Shown here in pieces: positions 50,793-59,605 of a DNA stretch of 64,000 nt. The position numbers and the translations under genes were made by a program. Under the pieces are notes generated by a model. It was given only the letters and a program-made list of their open reading frames with translations, was not told the origin of the DNA and did no database searches. Location: NCBI GenBank assembly GCA_947479915.1, contig CANKAU010000009.1, positions 1-64,000 on the forward strand, in the 5' to 3' direction. The stretch comes from Chloroflexota bacterium (GTDB lineage: Bacteria; Chloroflexota; Dehalococcoidia; UBA2979). Position 1 is the first letter of the stretch. Every line of letters starts with the position of its first letter.

Positions 50793-50871
50793 GGTGACAT
50801 AACACAGCGCGTCGTTCGATTACAACCCGCCGGGGTCGATCCGGGATACTGGAGAGACGGAAGGTAGAGCG

Positions 50872-52326
50872 ATGCACGCAGTTGTGCTCGGTGCCAGCGG
50901 CTACATCGGATCGCATCTCGTGCCGCGGCTGGCGGCGCGTGGCGTGCAGGTGCGCGCTGTCGCCCGCAACCTCGCCACGCTTGAGGCGCGGGGGTGGGCG
51001 GGCGTGGAATGCGTCGCCGCCGATGCGCTCCGCCCGGAGACGCTCGACGCGGCACTCGCGGGCGCGGACACCCTCTACTACCTCGTCCACTCCATGGGCA
51101 GCGGTTCGGACTTTCCGCGCCTCGATCGGGCGGGAGCCAGGAACGTGCGCCGCGCCGCGGAGCGGGCGGGCGTGCGTCGCATCATCTACCTCGGTGGGCT
51201 GCAGCCGCCGGGCGACACCTCCGCGCACCTTGAGTCCCGTGCCGAGACCGGCGAGATCCTGCGCGACGGCCCGATCCCGGTGACCGAGCTCCGTGCCGGC
51301 ATCATCGTCGGTGCGGGCAGCGCGGCGTTCGAGGTGATCCGCGACCTCGCGTTCCACCTGCCGGTGATGATCACTCCGCGCTGGGTGCGCTCCCGCACGC
51401 AGCCGATCGCGCTCGACGACCTCCTCGAGTACCTCGTGCGCGTCGCCGAGGAGCCCGCCACGGCGGGCCGCACCCTCGACGTCGGCGGGCCGGAGGTGCT
51501 CTCGTACGCGGAGATGATGCAGCAGTTCGCGCGGTTCGCCACGGGACGACGCATCCTGATCCTCCCGGTGCCGGTGCTGACCCCCCGGCTGTCCTCGTAC
51601 TGGCTCGACCTCGTGACCGCCGTGCCCGCAAACGTTGTGCGCCCGTTGATCGAGGGGCTGCGCCACGACCTGCTGGCGGACGACGCCGCGATCCGCGCGC
51701 TCATTCCGCTGCATCTGCACACCTACGTCGAGGCCATCGGCAGCGCACTGGCGCTGGAGCGATCTGCCTCGGTGCCTGCGCGCTGGACCGAGGGTGCCAT
51801 GGCGTATCGCGGCCAGCGCCCCGACATCGCCTACTTCTCGCGCAGCGCGGGAGCGTCCGTGGACGCCGACGTTTCGGTCGAGGCCGCGTGGGGCGCGATC
51901 GCGTCGATCGGTGGACGCGCCGGTTGGCCTTCGTACGACTGGCTGTGGCGCCTGCGCGGCGTCATGGATCGCCTGATCGGCGGGCCGGGGATGCGTCGCG
52001 GCCGTCGGCATCCGACCGAGGTGCGAGCGGGCGACACCATCGACTGGTGGCGCGTGGTCGCGCTGGAGCCGGGACGGCGGCTGACGCTGGTTGCGGAGAT
52101 GCGTGTCCCCGGATCCGCGGTCCTCGAGCTGGAGGCGGTGCCGATCGAAGGTGGTCGCACGCGGATCACAGCGACGTCGTACTTCCATCCGGCCGGCATC
52201 TGGGGTCTCCTCTACTGGATCGCGCTGATCCCGGTCCACAAGCGCATCTTCCTCACGCTCGCCGAGGGGCTCGCCCGGCGCGCTGCGATGGCCGTGCCCG
52301 CAACGCCCGTGGCGCCGGCGGCGTAG
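50872..52326 (+). CDS. NAD(P)-binding extended SDR fused to DUF2867
   Basis: A 484-residue protein in two parts. Residues 1-290 form an atypical extended SDR (NmrA/NAD(P)H-binding type) with VVLGASGYIGSHLVPRLAARG, the GxxGxxG dinucleotide site. It has no clear YxxxK, since the YLGG segment replaces the usual Ser-Tyr pair. Residues about 320-475 match DUF2867, a START-like or polyketide-cyclase-like fold, with TIDWWRVVALEPGRRLTLVAEMRVPG and SYFHPAGIWGLLYW. This fusion is widespread and of unknown function. GGAAGG precedes the ATG. It is the first gene of a four-gene operon with very short gaps. Confidence 0.82.
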   Translation: MHAVVLGASGYIGSHLVPRLAARGVQVRAVARNLATLEARGWAGVECVAADALRPETLDAALAGADTLYYLVHSMGSGSDFPRLDRAGARNVRRAAERAGVRRIIYLGGLQPPGDTSAHLESRAETGEILRDGPIPVTELRAGIIVGAGSAAFEVIRDLAFHLPVMITPRWVRSRTQPIALDDLLEYLVRVAEEPATAGRTLDVGGPEVLSYAEMMQQFARFATGRRILILPVPVLTPRLSSYWLDLVTAVPANVVRPLIEGLRHDLLADDAAIRALIPLHLHTYVEAIGSALALERSASVPARWTEGAMAYRGQRPDIAYFSRSAGASVDADVSVEAAWGAIASIGGRAGWPSYDWLWRLRGVMDRLIGGPGMRRGRRHPTEVRAGDTIDWWRVVALEPGRRLTLVAEMRVPGSAVLELEAVPIEGGRTRITATSYFHPAGIWGLLYWIALIPVHKRIFLTLAEGLARRAAMAVPATPVAPAA

Positions 52327-52335
52327 GGCGTCGAC

Positions 52336-53337
52336 GTGCCGACGTTCGCCACCCTCGTCGACCGCGCGCTGGAGTGGCCCGTCGTCACCTCGTTCACGCG
52401 TCTCGGGATCGCCGTGCGTCGGCGCGTCGGCGGCTGGCGGCCGCTCGCGTCGTACCGGCTGGACGGGCGTGTCGCGCTGGTGACGGGCGCGACGTCGGGC
52501 ATCGGCCTCGCGGCCGCAGAGGCGCTCGCGAACATGGGGGCGCACGTCATCCTGCTGGGCCGCGACGCCGGCCGCACGGAGGCCGCTCACCGCGAACTGG
52601 TCGCGCGCACCGGCTCACAGCGCTTCTCCACCGTGATCGCCTCGATGGAGGACGCCGAGGACGTGCGCCGAGCGGCACAGGCGGTCATCGCCGCCCATCC
52701 GCGCCTCGATGTGCTGGTGCACAACGCGGGCGCGCTCGCCGCGGGGTACCGGCGGTCGCCGATGGGCATCGAGGTAACCGCGGCGGCGCAGGTGGTCGGA
52801 CCGTTTCTGCTGACGGGGCTGCTGCTCGATCAGCTTGCCGCGGGGCGGCCGGGGCGCGTGATCACGGTCGCGTCCGGTGGCGCGTATGTGGTGCCCCTCA
52901 CGGTCGACGGCCTCGATCCCGCGCCCGGAGGGTTCGACGGGAGCGCGCAGTACGCGCGGGCAAAGCGGGCGCAAATCACGCTGACCGAGCTGTGGGCCGC
53001 GCGGACGCCGGGCCGAGGCGTGGCGTTCCATTCGATGCATCCCGGCTGGGTCGACACGCCCGGCCTCGCGGAGTCGTTACCGCGCTTCCGCGCGTTGCTC
53101 CGCCCGCTCCTCCGCACTGCCGACGAGGGTGCCGACACCATCGCGTGGCTCGCCGCGGACGACGCGGGCGCGCGCAGCGACGGGGCGTTCTGGTTCGACC
53201 GCGTGCCGCGCGCCGCACACCGGCTGCGACGCACGCGCGAGGCGGACACGTCGGAGCGCCGCGAGCGCCTGTGGGCGTGGTGCGAGGCGCAGAGTGGCTG
53301 GTCGCTCGAAGCGGCCGAGCAGAGTCGAGGGGCGTAG
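52336..53337 (+). CDS. SDR-family oxidoreductase, DHRS12-like
   Basis: A 333-residue classical SDR with an N-terminal extension of about 40 residues. Motifs are VTGATSGIGLAAAE (cofactor), HNAGAL, Ser in VASGGAY, and the catalytic QYARAK (YxxxK). The C-terminal part after about 250 is longer than usual and ends in a Trp/Arg-rich tail. Relatives such as DHRS12 and plant homologues act on lipid-like substrates. The start is GTG at 52336, 9 nt after the previous stop. It sits between the SDR-DUF2867 gene and the FAD gene, with 0 nt before the latter. Confidence 0.83.
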   Translation: MPTFATLVDRALEWPVVTSFTRLGIAVRRRVGGWRPLASYRLDGRVALVTGATSGIGLAAAEALANMGAHVILLGRDAGRTEAAHRELVARTGSQRFSTVIASMEDAEDVRRAAQAVIAAHPRLDVLVHNAGALAAGYRRSPMGIEVTAAAQVVGPFLLTGLLLDQLAAGRPGRVITVASGGAYVVPLTVDGLDPAPGGFDGSAQYARAKRAQITLTELWAARTPGRGVAFHSMHPGWVDTPGLAESLPRFRALLRPLLRTADEGADTIAWLAADDAGARSDGAFWFDRVPRAAHRLRRTREADTSERRERLWAWCEAQSGWSLEAAEQSRGA

Positions 53338-54597
53338 GTGGACATCGCGATCATCGGGGGCGGCGTGAGCGGCCTCGTCGCCGCGTACCTGTTGCGCCGC
53401 GCCCACCACGTGGAGTTGTTCGAGGAGCGCGGGACCGCAGGCGGTCACGCGAACACGGTGCTCGTGCGCGATGAGCAGGGCGCCGAGCTCCCGCTGGATG
53501 TCGGCTTCATCGTCTACAACGAGCGCACGTACCACGTGTTCGCGCGCCTGCTCCGTGAGCTGGGTGTGGAGTCGCAGCGCTCCGACATGTCTTTCGGCGT
53601 GCGCTCCGAGGACGACGACTTCGAGTACAGCAGTCGCGGCTGGCGCGGGTACCTCGGCGCCCCGCGCAACCTGTTCAACCTCAAGCGTGCACTGATGGGG
53701 CTCGACGTGCTGCGGTTCCAGCGCAACGCGCGCGCGGTGCTGCGAAACGACACTTTGCACGATGTGCCGTTCGAGGAGTACCTGCGACGCGGTCGTTACA
53801 CGCGCGACTTCCGCGAGCGGATCATCGTGCCGCTGATCGCGTCCACGTGGTCGAACGCCCCGGCAGACGTGCTCGCCTTCCCCACGAACTACCTGTTTCG
53901 CTTCCTGGAGCAGCACGGCGTGCTTGCGCTGCACAGCATCCCGGAGTGGCGCTGGGTCGCCGGCGGCGCGCGTCGGTACGTCGAGGCGATCCTGAAGCAC
54001 CTCGATCCCGGCAGCGTGCACCTCGGCACGCCCGTCACCGGCGTGACCCGCGACGAGAGCGGCGCGTGCGTCGCGCTCGCGAGCGGTGAGGAGCGCCGCT
54101 TCGACGCGGTCGTCCTCGCGTGCCACGCGGACCAGGCGCTGCGGCTCCTCGCCGACGCGAACGACGAGGAGCGCGGCGCGCTGGGCGGCTTCACCTACGC
54201 CCCGAACCACGTGGTGCTCCACACGGACGAGCGTGTGTTGCCCCGACGTGACTCGATGCGCGCGGCGTGGAACTACCACCGCATCGAGCACGAGGGCTTC
54301 CCACAGACCCTCACCATGAGCTACGACCTGACGCGCCTGCAGCGGCTTCCCGGGAAGACGACGTACTGCGTGTCGGTGAACCCGGGCGACCGCGTCGACC
54401 CGGCCCGCGTGCTCGCCTCGTTCCAGTACGCGCACCCCGTCTACTCGCTGCGCACGCTCGAGGCGCAACGCGAGGTGGAGGCGCTGCAGGGCCGCCGGCA
54501 GACGTACTTCGCTGGCGCGCACCTCGGCTACGGCTTCCACGAGGACGGCGCACGCTCCGGCGTCGAAGTGGCGGAGCGACTGGGCGTGCGCTGGTGA
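53338..54597 (+). CDS. FAD-dependent amine-oxidase-like oxidoreductase
   Basis: A 419-residue flavoprotein. IAIIGGGVSGLVAAYLLRR (3-21) is the FAD Rossmann motif, followed by GTAGGHANTV, and the middle has DVGFIVYNERTYHVF. The C-terminal AGAHLGYGFHEDGARSG completes the FAD site. The family is the amine-oxidase-like protein found beside cyclopropane-fatty-acid synthase and DUF1365 genes. Members of that locus have been tied to fatty-acid modification and photo-oxidative stress. It starts with GTG directly after the SDR stop (TAGGTG) and overlaps the DUF1365 gene by 4 nt. No CFA synthase is present here. Confidence 0.85.
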   Translation: MDIAIIGGGVSGLVAAYLLRRAHHVELFEERGTAGGHANTVLVRDEQGAELPLDVGFIVYNERTYHVFARLLRELGVESQRSDMSFGVRSEDDDFEYSSRGWRGYLGAPRNLFNLKRALMGLDVLRFQRNARAVLRNDTLHDVPFEEYLRRGRYTRDFRERIIVPLIASTWSNAPADVLAFPTNYLFRFLEQHGVLALHSIPEWRWVAGGARRYVEAILKHLDPGSVHLGTPVTGVTRDESGACVALASGEERRFDAVVLACHADQALRLLADANDEERGALGGFTYAPNHVVLHTDERVLPRRDSMRAAWNYHRIEHEGFPQTLTMSYDLTRLQRLPGKTTYCVSVNPGDRVDPARVLASFQYAHPVYSLRTLEAQREVEALQGRRQTYFAGAHLGYGFHEDGARSGVEVAERLGVRW

Positions 54598-55376
54598 GTG
54601 CACCCGCGCCGGCTCGATTGCGCTCGCACTTGCTCGCGGGCACCATCCGCCACCGGCGCGATCGCTTCACCACCTACGACTTCACGCACGATGTCTGGTA
54701 CCTCGCGCTGGACCTCGATGAGCTGCCCGAGGTCGACCGGCGGCTCCGGCTGCTGTCGTTCAACCGGCGCAACCTGCTGGAGCTGCGCGACTCCGACCAC
54801 CTCGATCGCAGCAACGACGGCCTCCGCGGGGCCATCGACCGGCGGATGCGCGTCCACGACCTGGACCCGGCGCGCTTGCGCGTCACGCTGATCGCGTACC
54901 CGCGCGTGGTGGGCTACGTGTTCAACCCGGTGTCGTTCTACCTCTGCCACGACGAGGCGCGCGTGCTGCGCCTCGTGCTGGCCGAGGTGCACAACACGCA
55001 CGGGGATCGCGAGGTGTACGACTTCCTGCCGAGCGGGGAGGGCGGCCCGGTGTTCCACGGGACGCAGGACAAGCGGATGTACGTCTCGCCGTTCATCGCG
55101 CCGGAAGCTCGCTACGAGTTGCTGGTCTGGGAGGACGCAGACCGCCTGTCGATCACGATCCGCGAGGCCGAGGTCGCGGCCGATGCGGATGGCCTTGAGC
55201 CCGCGCTCTTCGCGCGGCTGCAGGCGCGACGGCTGCCGCTGACCAACCGGAACATACTCGGGTTGCTCGCGCGCGACCCGCTGATTCCACTGAAGACCAG
55301 CGCACTCATCTTCTGGCACGCCGTGCGCCTCTGGTGGCGAGGCGTGCCGTGGCGTCGCTACCGCCGCACGCCGTAG
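54594..55376 (+). CDS. DUF1365 protein
   Basis: A 260-residue DUF1365 protein. The core has HLLAGTIRHRRDRFTTYDFTHDVWYLALDLDEL (about 12-45), YPRVVGYVFNPVSFYLCHD (about 100-118) and AEVHNTHGDREVY, all typical for the family. Members occur almost always next to the FAD protein encoded upstream. Their biochemical role is unknown, though a link to lipid modification is suspected. The GTG start at 54594 overlaps the FAD gene's TGA (GTGA), so the two products are co-translated and may interact. Last gene of the operon. Confidence 0.85.
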   Translation: MSAPAPARLRSHLLAGTIRHRRDRFTTYDFTHDVWYLALDLDELPEVDRRLRLLSFNRRNLLELRDSDHLDRSNDGLRGAIDRRMRVHDLDPARLRVTLIAYPRVVGYVFNPVSFYLCHDEARVLRLVLAEVHNTHGDREVYDFLPSGEGGPVFHGTQDKRMYVSPFIAPEARYELLVWEDADRLSITIREAEVAADADGLEPALFARLQARRLPLTNRNILGLLARDPLIPLKTSALIFWHAVRLWWRGVPWRRYRRTP

Positions 55377-55388
55377 TCTCCGCGCGGC

Positions 55389-56414
55389 CTACTCGTGTGT
55401 CGCGCTCGGGTCGACCACGTTGTCCAGCGGCTCGCCCGCGAGGTAGTGCCGCAGGTTGGCACAGAAGATGTCCGTCGCCCGCTGGTAGTAGCGATCCGTG
55501 CCCGCCGCGATGTGCGGCGTCATGACGAGGTTGTCGAGGTCCCACAGCGGGGAGTCTGCCGGCAGCGGCTCGTGCATGAACACGTCCAGCGCGGCGCCCG
55601 CGATCGTGCGCGCTCGCAACGCCTCGATGAGTGCGGGCTCGTCGATGAGCGCGCCTCGACCCACGTTCAGCAGCACCGCGTCGCGGCGCATCGACTGCAA
55701 CGCCGCCGCGTCGATCATGCCGCGCGTCTGCGCCGTCAGCGGCGCGGTGAGCACCACGTAGTCGCTCCGTTCGAGGAGGCTGCGCAGCTCGCGCGGCGGC
55801 AGCGCTTCGTCGACCAGCGGGTGCTGCGGGTTCGCCTCGAACGACCGGCGCACGCCGATGACGTGGCAGCCGAGAGCGCGCGCGCGCCGGGCCACCTCGC
55901 CGCCGATGCTGCCGAGGCCCACAATGCCGACGGTCGCGCCGTTCACCTCGCGCGGCATGAAGCGCCGCCACGCGTGCTCGCGCTGGGCGTGGAACGCGCC
56001 AGGCCAGCCCTTCGCGAACATGAGCATGCAGCCGATGACCCACTCGGCGATGGGCAGCCCCGACATCTCGCCGATGTTCGTGAAGCGCACCCCGCCGCTC
56101 AGCGCGGGGTCGACCCGATCGAAGCCGACCGTCGCCAGCTGCGCCCAGCGCAGCGCGGGCGCGGCGACCGGGAGGTTCATCTCAGGCAGCGGACCCGCCC
56201 ATGCCGTGAACAGCACCTCGGCGTCGCGCATCGCCTCGATCACCTCGGCGGCCGGGACGGCGTTCGTCAGCTCGCTCGGGTAGGGCAGTCGACCGCCGAA
56301 GGCGGCACGGGTGCCCTCGCCCAGGACGCGCACGCGCACGTCGGCCGAGGTGGCCGCGATCTGCGCGATGCATTCCGCCGGGATGTCGTAGGCCACCACC
56401 ACGTTCACCGTCAT
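55389..56414 (-). CDS. D-isomer 2-hydroxyacid dehydrogenase
   Basis: A 341-residue NAD(P)-dependent dehydrogenase. The cofactor motif is GIVGLGSIGGEVARRARALG (about 155-174). The catalytic Arg is in NVGRGALID, the Glu in LDVFMHEPLP and the His in TPHIAAGTD. Substrates are D-2-hydroxyacids such as glyoxylate, hydroxypyruvate or D-lactate. It converges with the DUF1365 gene with 12 nt between stops and follows nhaA in the same direction with 25 nt, so it may be in its transcript. AGAGGGA precedes the ATG at 56414. Confidence 0.88.
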   Translation of the reverse strand: MTVNVVVAYDIPAECIAQIAATSADVRVRVLGEGTRAAFGGRLPYPSELTNAVPAAEVIEAMRDAEVLFTAWAGPLPEMNLPVAAPALRWAQLATVGFDRVDPALSGGVRFTNIGEMSGLPIAEWVIGCMLMFAKGWPGAFHAQREHAWRRFMPREVNGATVGIVGLGSIGGEVARRARALGCHVIGVRRSFEANPQHPLVDEALPPRELRSLLERSDYVVLTAPLTAQTRGMIDAAALQSMRRDAVLLNVGRGALIDEPALIEALRARTIAGAALDVFMHEPLPADSPLWDLDNLVMTPHIAAGTDRYYQRATDIFCANLRHYLAGEPLDNVVDPSATHE

Positions 56415-56439
56415 GCGCCGTCCCTCTGTCCTGCGTGCG

Positions 56440-57786
56440 TCACGCCCGTCCCGCCTCGCCACCTCGAAACACCACGCGCAGCGCGAGGTAGCCGAGCGCC
56501 CCGGATGCCAGCGAGGCGAAGATCACACCGAGCTTGGCGTCTGTCAGCAGCGCCGCGTCCGCGTAGGACAGCCCCGCGACGAACAGCGCCACCGTGAACC
56601 CGATGCCCGCCACCGCGCCCATCGCGAGGACCCCCGCCCAGCCGACGCCCTCCGGCAGCGTCGCACCCAGGCGCACCGCGAGCCAGCACATCGCGAGGAT
56701 GCCCAGCGGCTTGCCGACCACGAGGCCGAGGAACACGCCGATCGACACCGGCGAGACAACCGCGCCCGCGAGCGTTGCGGGGTCCACGGGGATGCCGGCG
56801 TTCGCGAACGCGAACAGCGGTGCGATTACGAACGAGACGATCGGCTGCAGGTCGTGCATCAGCCGGTCGAGCGGCGAGACATGGTCGCGGGCCTGGTGCG
56901 AGAGCTCGAGGGCGATCGTGACCTGGTCCTCCTCGGTCTCGGGCGAGTCGTCCACGGCGTCGAAGCGCCCGGTGAGCTCGTGCATGCGCTCCACGAAGCC
57001 GCTGACGGGTTGCCACGGCCGCCACGGCGCGAGGAGTCCCAGCGCGACGCCGAGGATGGTGCCGTGGACGCCCGACGCGTGCATGAACAGCCAGCCCAGG
57101 ATGCCCAGCACCACGTAGATCGGGAGGTACCAGAGCCCGCTCTGCCGCAGCAGGTAGCACACCGCGAGCACGATGCCGACGGCGGCCAGCGCCCATGCCT
57201 GCACGTGGGTGGCATAGAACGCCGCGATGATGATGATCCCGCCGATGTCATCGACGATTGCCAGCGCGAGTAGCGTGACACGCAGCCCGAACGGGACCCG
57301 GGACCCCGCGAGCGTGAGCACCCCGACCGCGAACGCGATGTCCGTGGCGACCGGGATGCCCCATCCGCGTGACGCCACGCCGCCGCTCCCGGCGAGCGCC
57401 AGGAAGATCAGCGCCGGTGCCGCCATGCCGCCCACAGCGCCCATGACAGGCAGCAGCACGCGGCGCGGCTCGGAGAGCTCGCCCAGCACCACCTCGCGCT
57501 TGATCTCGAGGCCGACGAGGAAGAAGAACAGCACCATGAGGACGTCGTTCACCCAGAAGTGAACGGGCTCATCCAGTCGCCACGCACCCAGCGAGACCGA
57601 CAGGTGCTGATCAAGCAGCGCGTGGTAGCTTGAGGCCCACGGGGAGTTCGCCCAGGCGAGCGCGAGCACCGCGGCGGCCAACAGCACGATGCCGCTGGCG
57701 CTCTCCAGCGCCATGAACTGGCTGACGGGGCTCATGAGCTGGCCAACACGCTCGCGTCGCGTCCGGAGCGTTGCGTGGTCTGCCAT
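56440..57786 (-). CDS. nhaA: Na+/H+ antiporter NhaA
   Basis: A 448-residue antiporter of the usual NhaA type with 12 membrane helices. Key acidic residues are all kept: Asp149 (TDIAFA, equal to Asp133 of E. coli) and Asp179-Asp180 (IVDDIGG, equal to Asp163-Asp164). The loop at about 295-315 (DDSPETEEDQVTI) is longer and more acidic than in E. coli. It exports Na+ in exchange for protons. GAGGGGCGG lies before the ATG at 57786. It precedes the dehydrogenase gene closely. Confidence 0.95.
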   Translation of the reverse strand: MADHATLRTRRERVGQLMSPVSQFMALESASGIVLLAAAVLALAWANSPWASSYHALLDQHLSVSLGAWRLDEPVHFWVNDVLMVLFFFLVGLEIKREVVLGELSEPRRVLLPVMGAVGGMAAPALIFLALAGSGGVASRGWGIPVATDIAFAVGVLTLAGSRVPFGLRVTLLALAIVDDIGGIIIIAAFYATHVQAWALAAVGIVLAVCYLLRQSGLWYLPIYVVLGILGWLFMHASGVHGTILGVALGLLAPWRPWQPVSGFVERMHELTGRFDAVDDSPETEEDQVTIALELSHQARDHVSPLDRLMHDLQPIVSFVIAPLFAFANAGIPVDPATLAGAVVSPVSIGVFLGLVVGKPLGILAMCWLAVRLGATLPEGVGWAGVLAMGAVAGIGFTVALFVAGLSYADAALLTDAKLGVIFASLASGALGYLALRVVFRGGEAGRA

Positions 57787-57844
57787 CAACGCCGCCCCTC
57801 GCCCCCGGTCACTGCCTCGAACCATTGTGCCAAGGCGCGGCCCG

Positions 57845-59062
57845 CTACGCGATGCGGCCGCCCGCGGGCGCCCTTGAGGCACGCCGCTGCCACCACAGCG
57901 AGGCCACCGCCAGCCCCTGCAGCGCGAGCATCGAGGCCAGCGGCCACGAGTAGCCGCCGGTCGCGTCCACCAGCCAGCCGACCGCGAACGGGAGCGCCGA
58001 TCCCGCGACGCTCGCGACGATCTGTTGCACGCCGCTGAGCGTGCCGAGGTGGTCCTCGCCGTACACGTCGATGACCCACAGGCCGTGGAGCGGCGAATGC
58101 AGCCCAATCGACACGCCGCATCCGACCGCGAAGACAACCGCAAGCGCGGGTGCGAAACCGATGGTGGTGGCAAGCAGGAGCGCCGCGATCCCGAGCGCCC
58201 CCATCCCGTACGAGACGAGCAGCGCCCCCGGCACCCCGAAGCGGCGTGTCAGGTGGGTGAGGGTGAGCCGCGCCGGCGCCTGCATGAGGCCTCGCGCGCC
58301 GCCGTAGCCCGAGGCGGCTGCCAGGGTGAGCCCCGCGGCCTGCATCGCGGGCACCTGGTGCAGCACGATCGAGTTCGACGCCGCGATCACCAGGGCGATC
58401 GTGAGCATCGAGCGCCACACGGCCGGTCGCCGGAGAGCAGCGCGTACGCTCCCCCTCGCTCGCCCGTGCTCCGCGCGCGGTGCGCGAGGGGCGTGGACAA
58501 GGAGCGCGGCGGGCAGTACCAGTGCGACCATGACCAGCACGAGGATGCGGATCGCGGTTCGCCAGCCGAACGAGTCAACCAGGAGCGCGCCGAGTGGGTA
58601 GAAGATCGGGCTCGCCAGCGCGCCGAGGAGCGTGAGCACCTGGAACGCCTGCGCGCGGCGTACGGGGAACGACCGAGCGGTGGCCGGCATAGTCGCCTGG
58701 TAGAACCAGCCGCCCCCGATGATCGCGCTTCCCGCGCCCCACGTGGCCGCGAACCACGCCGCCTCGGTCTGGCTCGCCGCCGCGAAGAGCAGCGCGGCCC
58801 CGGTAGCGAGCGTCAGCAGGAACGCCGGCCTCGACCCGACGCGGTCGAGGCTTCGGCCCACACCGACCGCGACGATACCCGCGCCGAGGACGCCGACGGA
58901 GTACGCCGCGGACAGAGACGCCGTGCTCCAGCCGGTCTCGCGGCCGATCGGTGCGATCAGTACGCCGATCGAGTACGACGCTGTGCCGTACGCGCCGATC
59001 GTCGCGAGGCCGAGGAGGATCGCGACGTGCCAGTCCCGGAACGCCGCGATCGCTCGCCTCAT
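57845..59062 (-). CDS. MFS transporter
   Basis: A 405-residue MFS protein with about 12 helices, starting DWHVAILLGLATIGAYGTASYSIGVLIAPIG. The loop between helices 2 and 3 reads GRSLDRVGSRPAFLL, a standard MFS A motif variant. The central loop is basic (PRAPRAEHGRARGSVRAALRRP). It resembles the MCT-like branch but is distant from the two GWW-type transporters in the window. The NIPSNAP gene ends 12 nt before it on the same strand, so they may be cotranscribed. Substrate unknown. Confidence 0.8.
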   Translation of the reverse strand: MRRAIAAFRDWHVAILLGLATIGAYGTASYSIGVLIAPIGRETGWSTASLSAAYSVGVLGAGIVAVGVGRSLDRVGSRPAFLLTLATGAALLFAAASQTEAAWFAATWGAGSAIIGGGWFYQATMPATARSFPVRRAQAFQVLTLLGALASPIFYPLGALLVDSFGWRTAIRILVLVMVALVLPAALLVHAPRAPRAEHGRARGSVRAALRRPAVWRSMLTIALVIAASNSIVLHQVPAMQAAGLTLAAASGYGGARGLMQAPARLTLTHLTRRFGVPGALLVSYGMGALGIAALLLATTIGFAPALAVVFAVGCGVSIGLHSPLHGLWVIDVYGEDHLGTLSGVQQIVASVAGSALPFAVGWLVDATGGYSWPLASMLALQGLAVASLWWQRRASRAPAGGRIA

Positions 59063-59074
59063 CGGATCAATCCG

Positions 59075-59401
59075 CTAACCGAGCGGGGAGTAGTCGGTCG
59101 GCTGCATGAAGCGGTTCTCCACGTGGTGAACCAGCGCACCATCGACCTCGGTCGCGGCGCGGGCGGAGAGCCACTCCGCGTCCGCCTGGAACGCGCCCCA
59201 CGCCTGCTCGCGGTGGGCCATGTCCTTGTAAGCGAGGATGTACACGAACTCGTCGCTGCGGCCGCCCACGGCGTTGGTGAAGTAGCCGACGCTCTTGATG
59301 CCGTGCTTCTCGAAGAACTTCGTGGTGATGTTCCCGAAGCGGTCCTTCAGGGCCTGCATCTTCCCGGGATTCACGGTGTAGTAGCGGAACTCGTACAGCA
59401 T
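59075..59401 (-). CDS. NIPSNAP-family protein
   Basis: A 108-residue dimeric alpha-beta barrel protein of the NIPSNAP type, with MLYEFRYYTVNPGKMQALKDRF at the N-terminus and VYILAYKDMAHREQAWGAF mid-protein. Bacterial members are small proteins often next to oxidoreductases and catabolic genes. Some act as oxygenase-like or decarboxylase-like enzymes. I chose the ATG at 59401, with GAGAGGG 7 nt upstream, over ATGs at 59416 and 59419 that overlap that site. Function unknown. Confidence 0.82.
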   Translation of the reverse strand: MLYEFRYYTVNPGKMQALKDRFGNITTKFFEKHGIKSVGYFTNAVGGRSDEFVYILAYKDMAHREQAWGAFQADAEWLSARAATEVDGALVHHVENRFMQPTDYSPLG

Positions 59402-59551
59402 CTGCGGCCCTCTCATCACACGCGGCAGCGCCGTTCGGCGCGCCCTCGACTGGTCGTGGCGTCACAGTACACGGCCCGTGACGGCTGGCAAACGGTCGGC
59501 GAGGGCCCAGCGCGGAGCGGGTCTGGTGGCGATCTCCGGCGGCGGATCGGG

Positions 59552-59557
59552 TAGCAT
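59552..59557 (+). promoter_or_regulatory. -10 box TAGCAT
   Basis: TAGCAT about 49 nt before the GTG at 59606, giving a leader that carries AGGGAG. Confidence 0.4.
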
Positions 59558-59605
59558 CCACGCGGGATCCGCGCGCGCGTGGCCGCGGCCAGCAAGGGAG
59601 CATCC

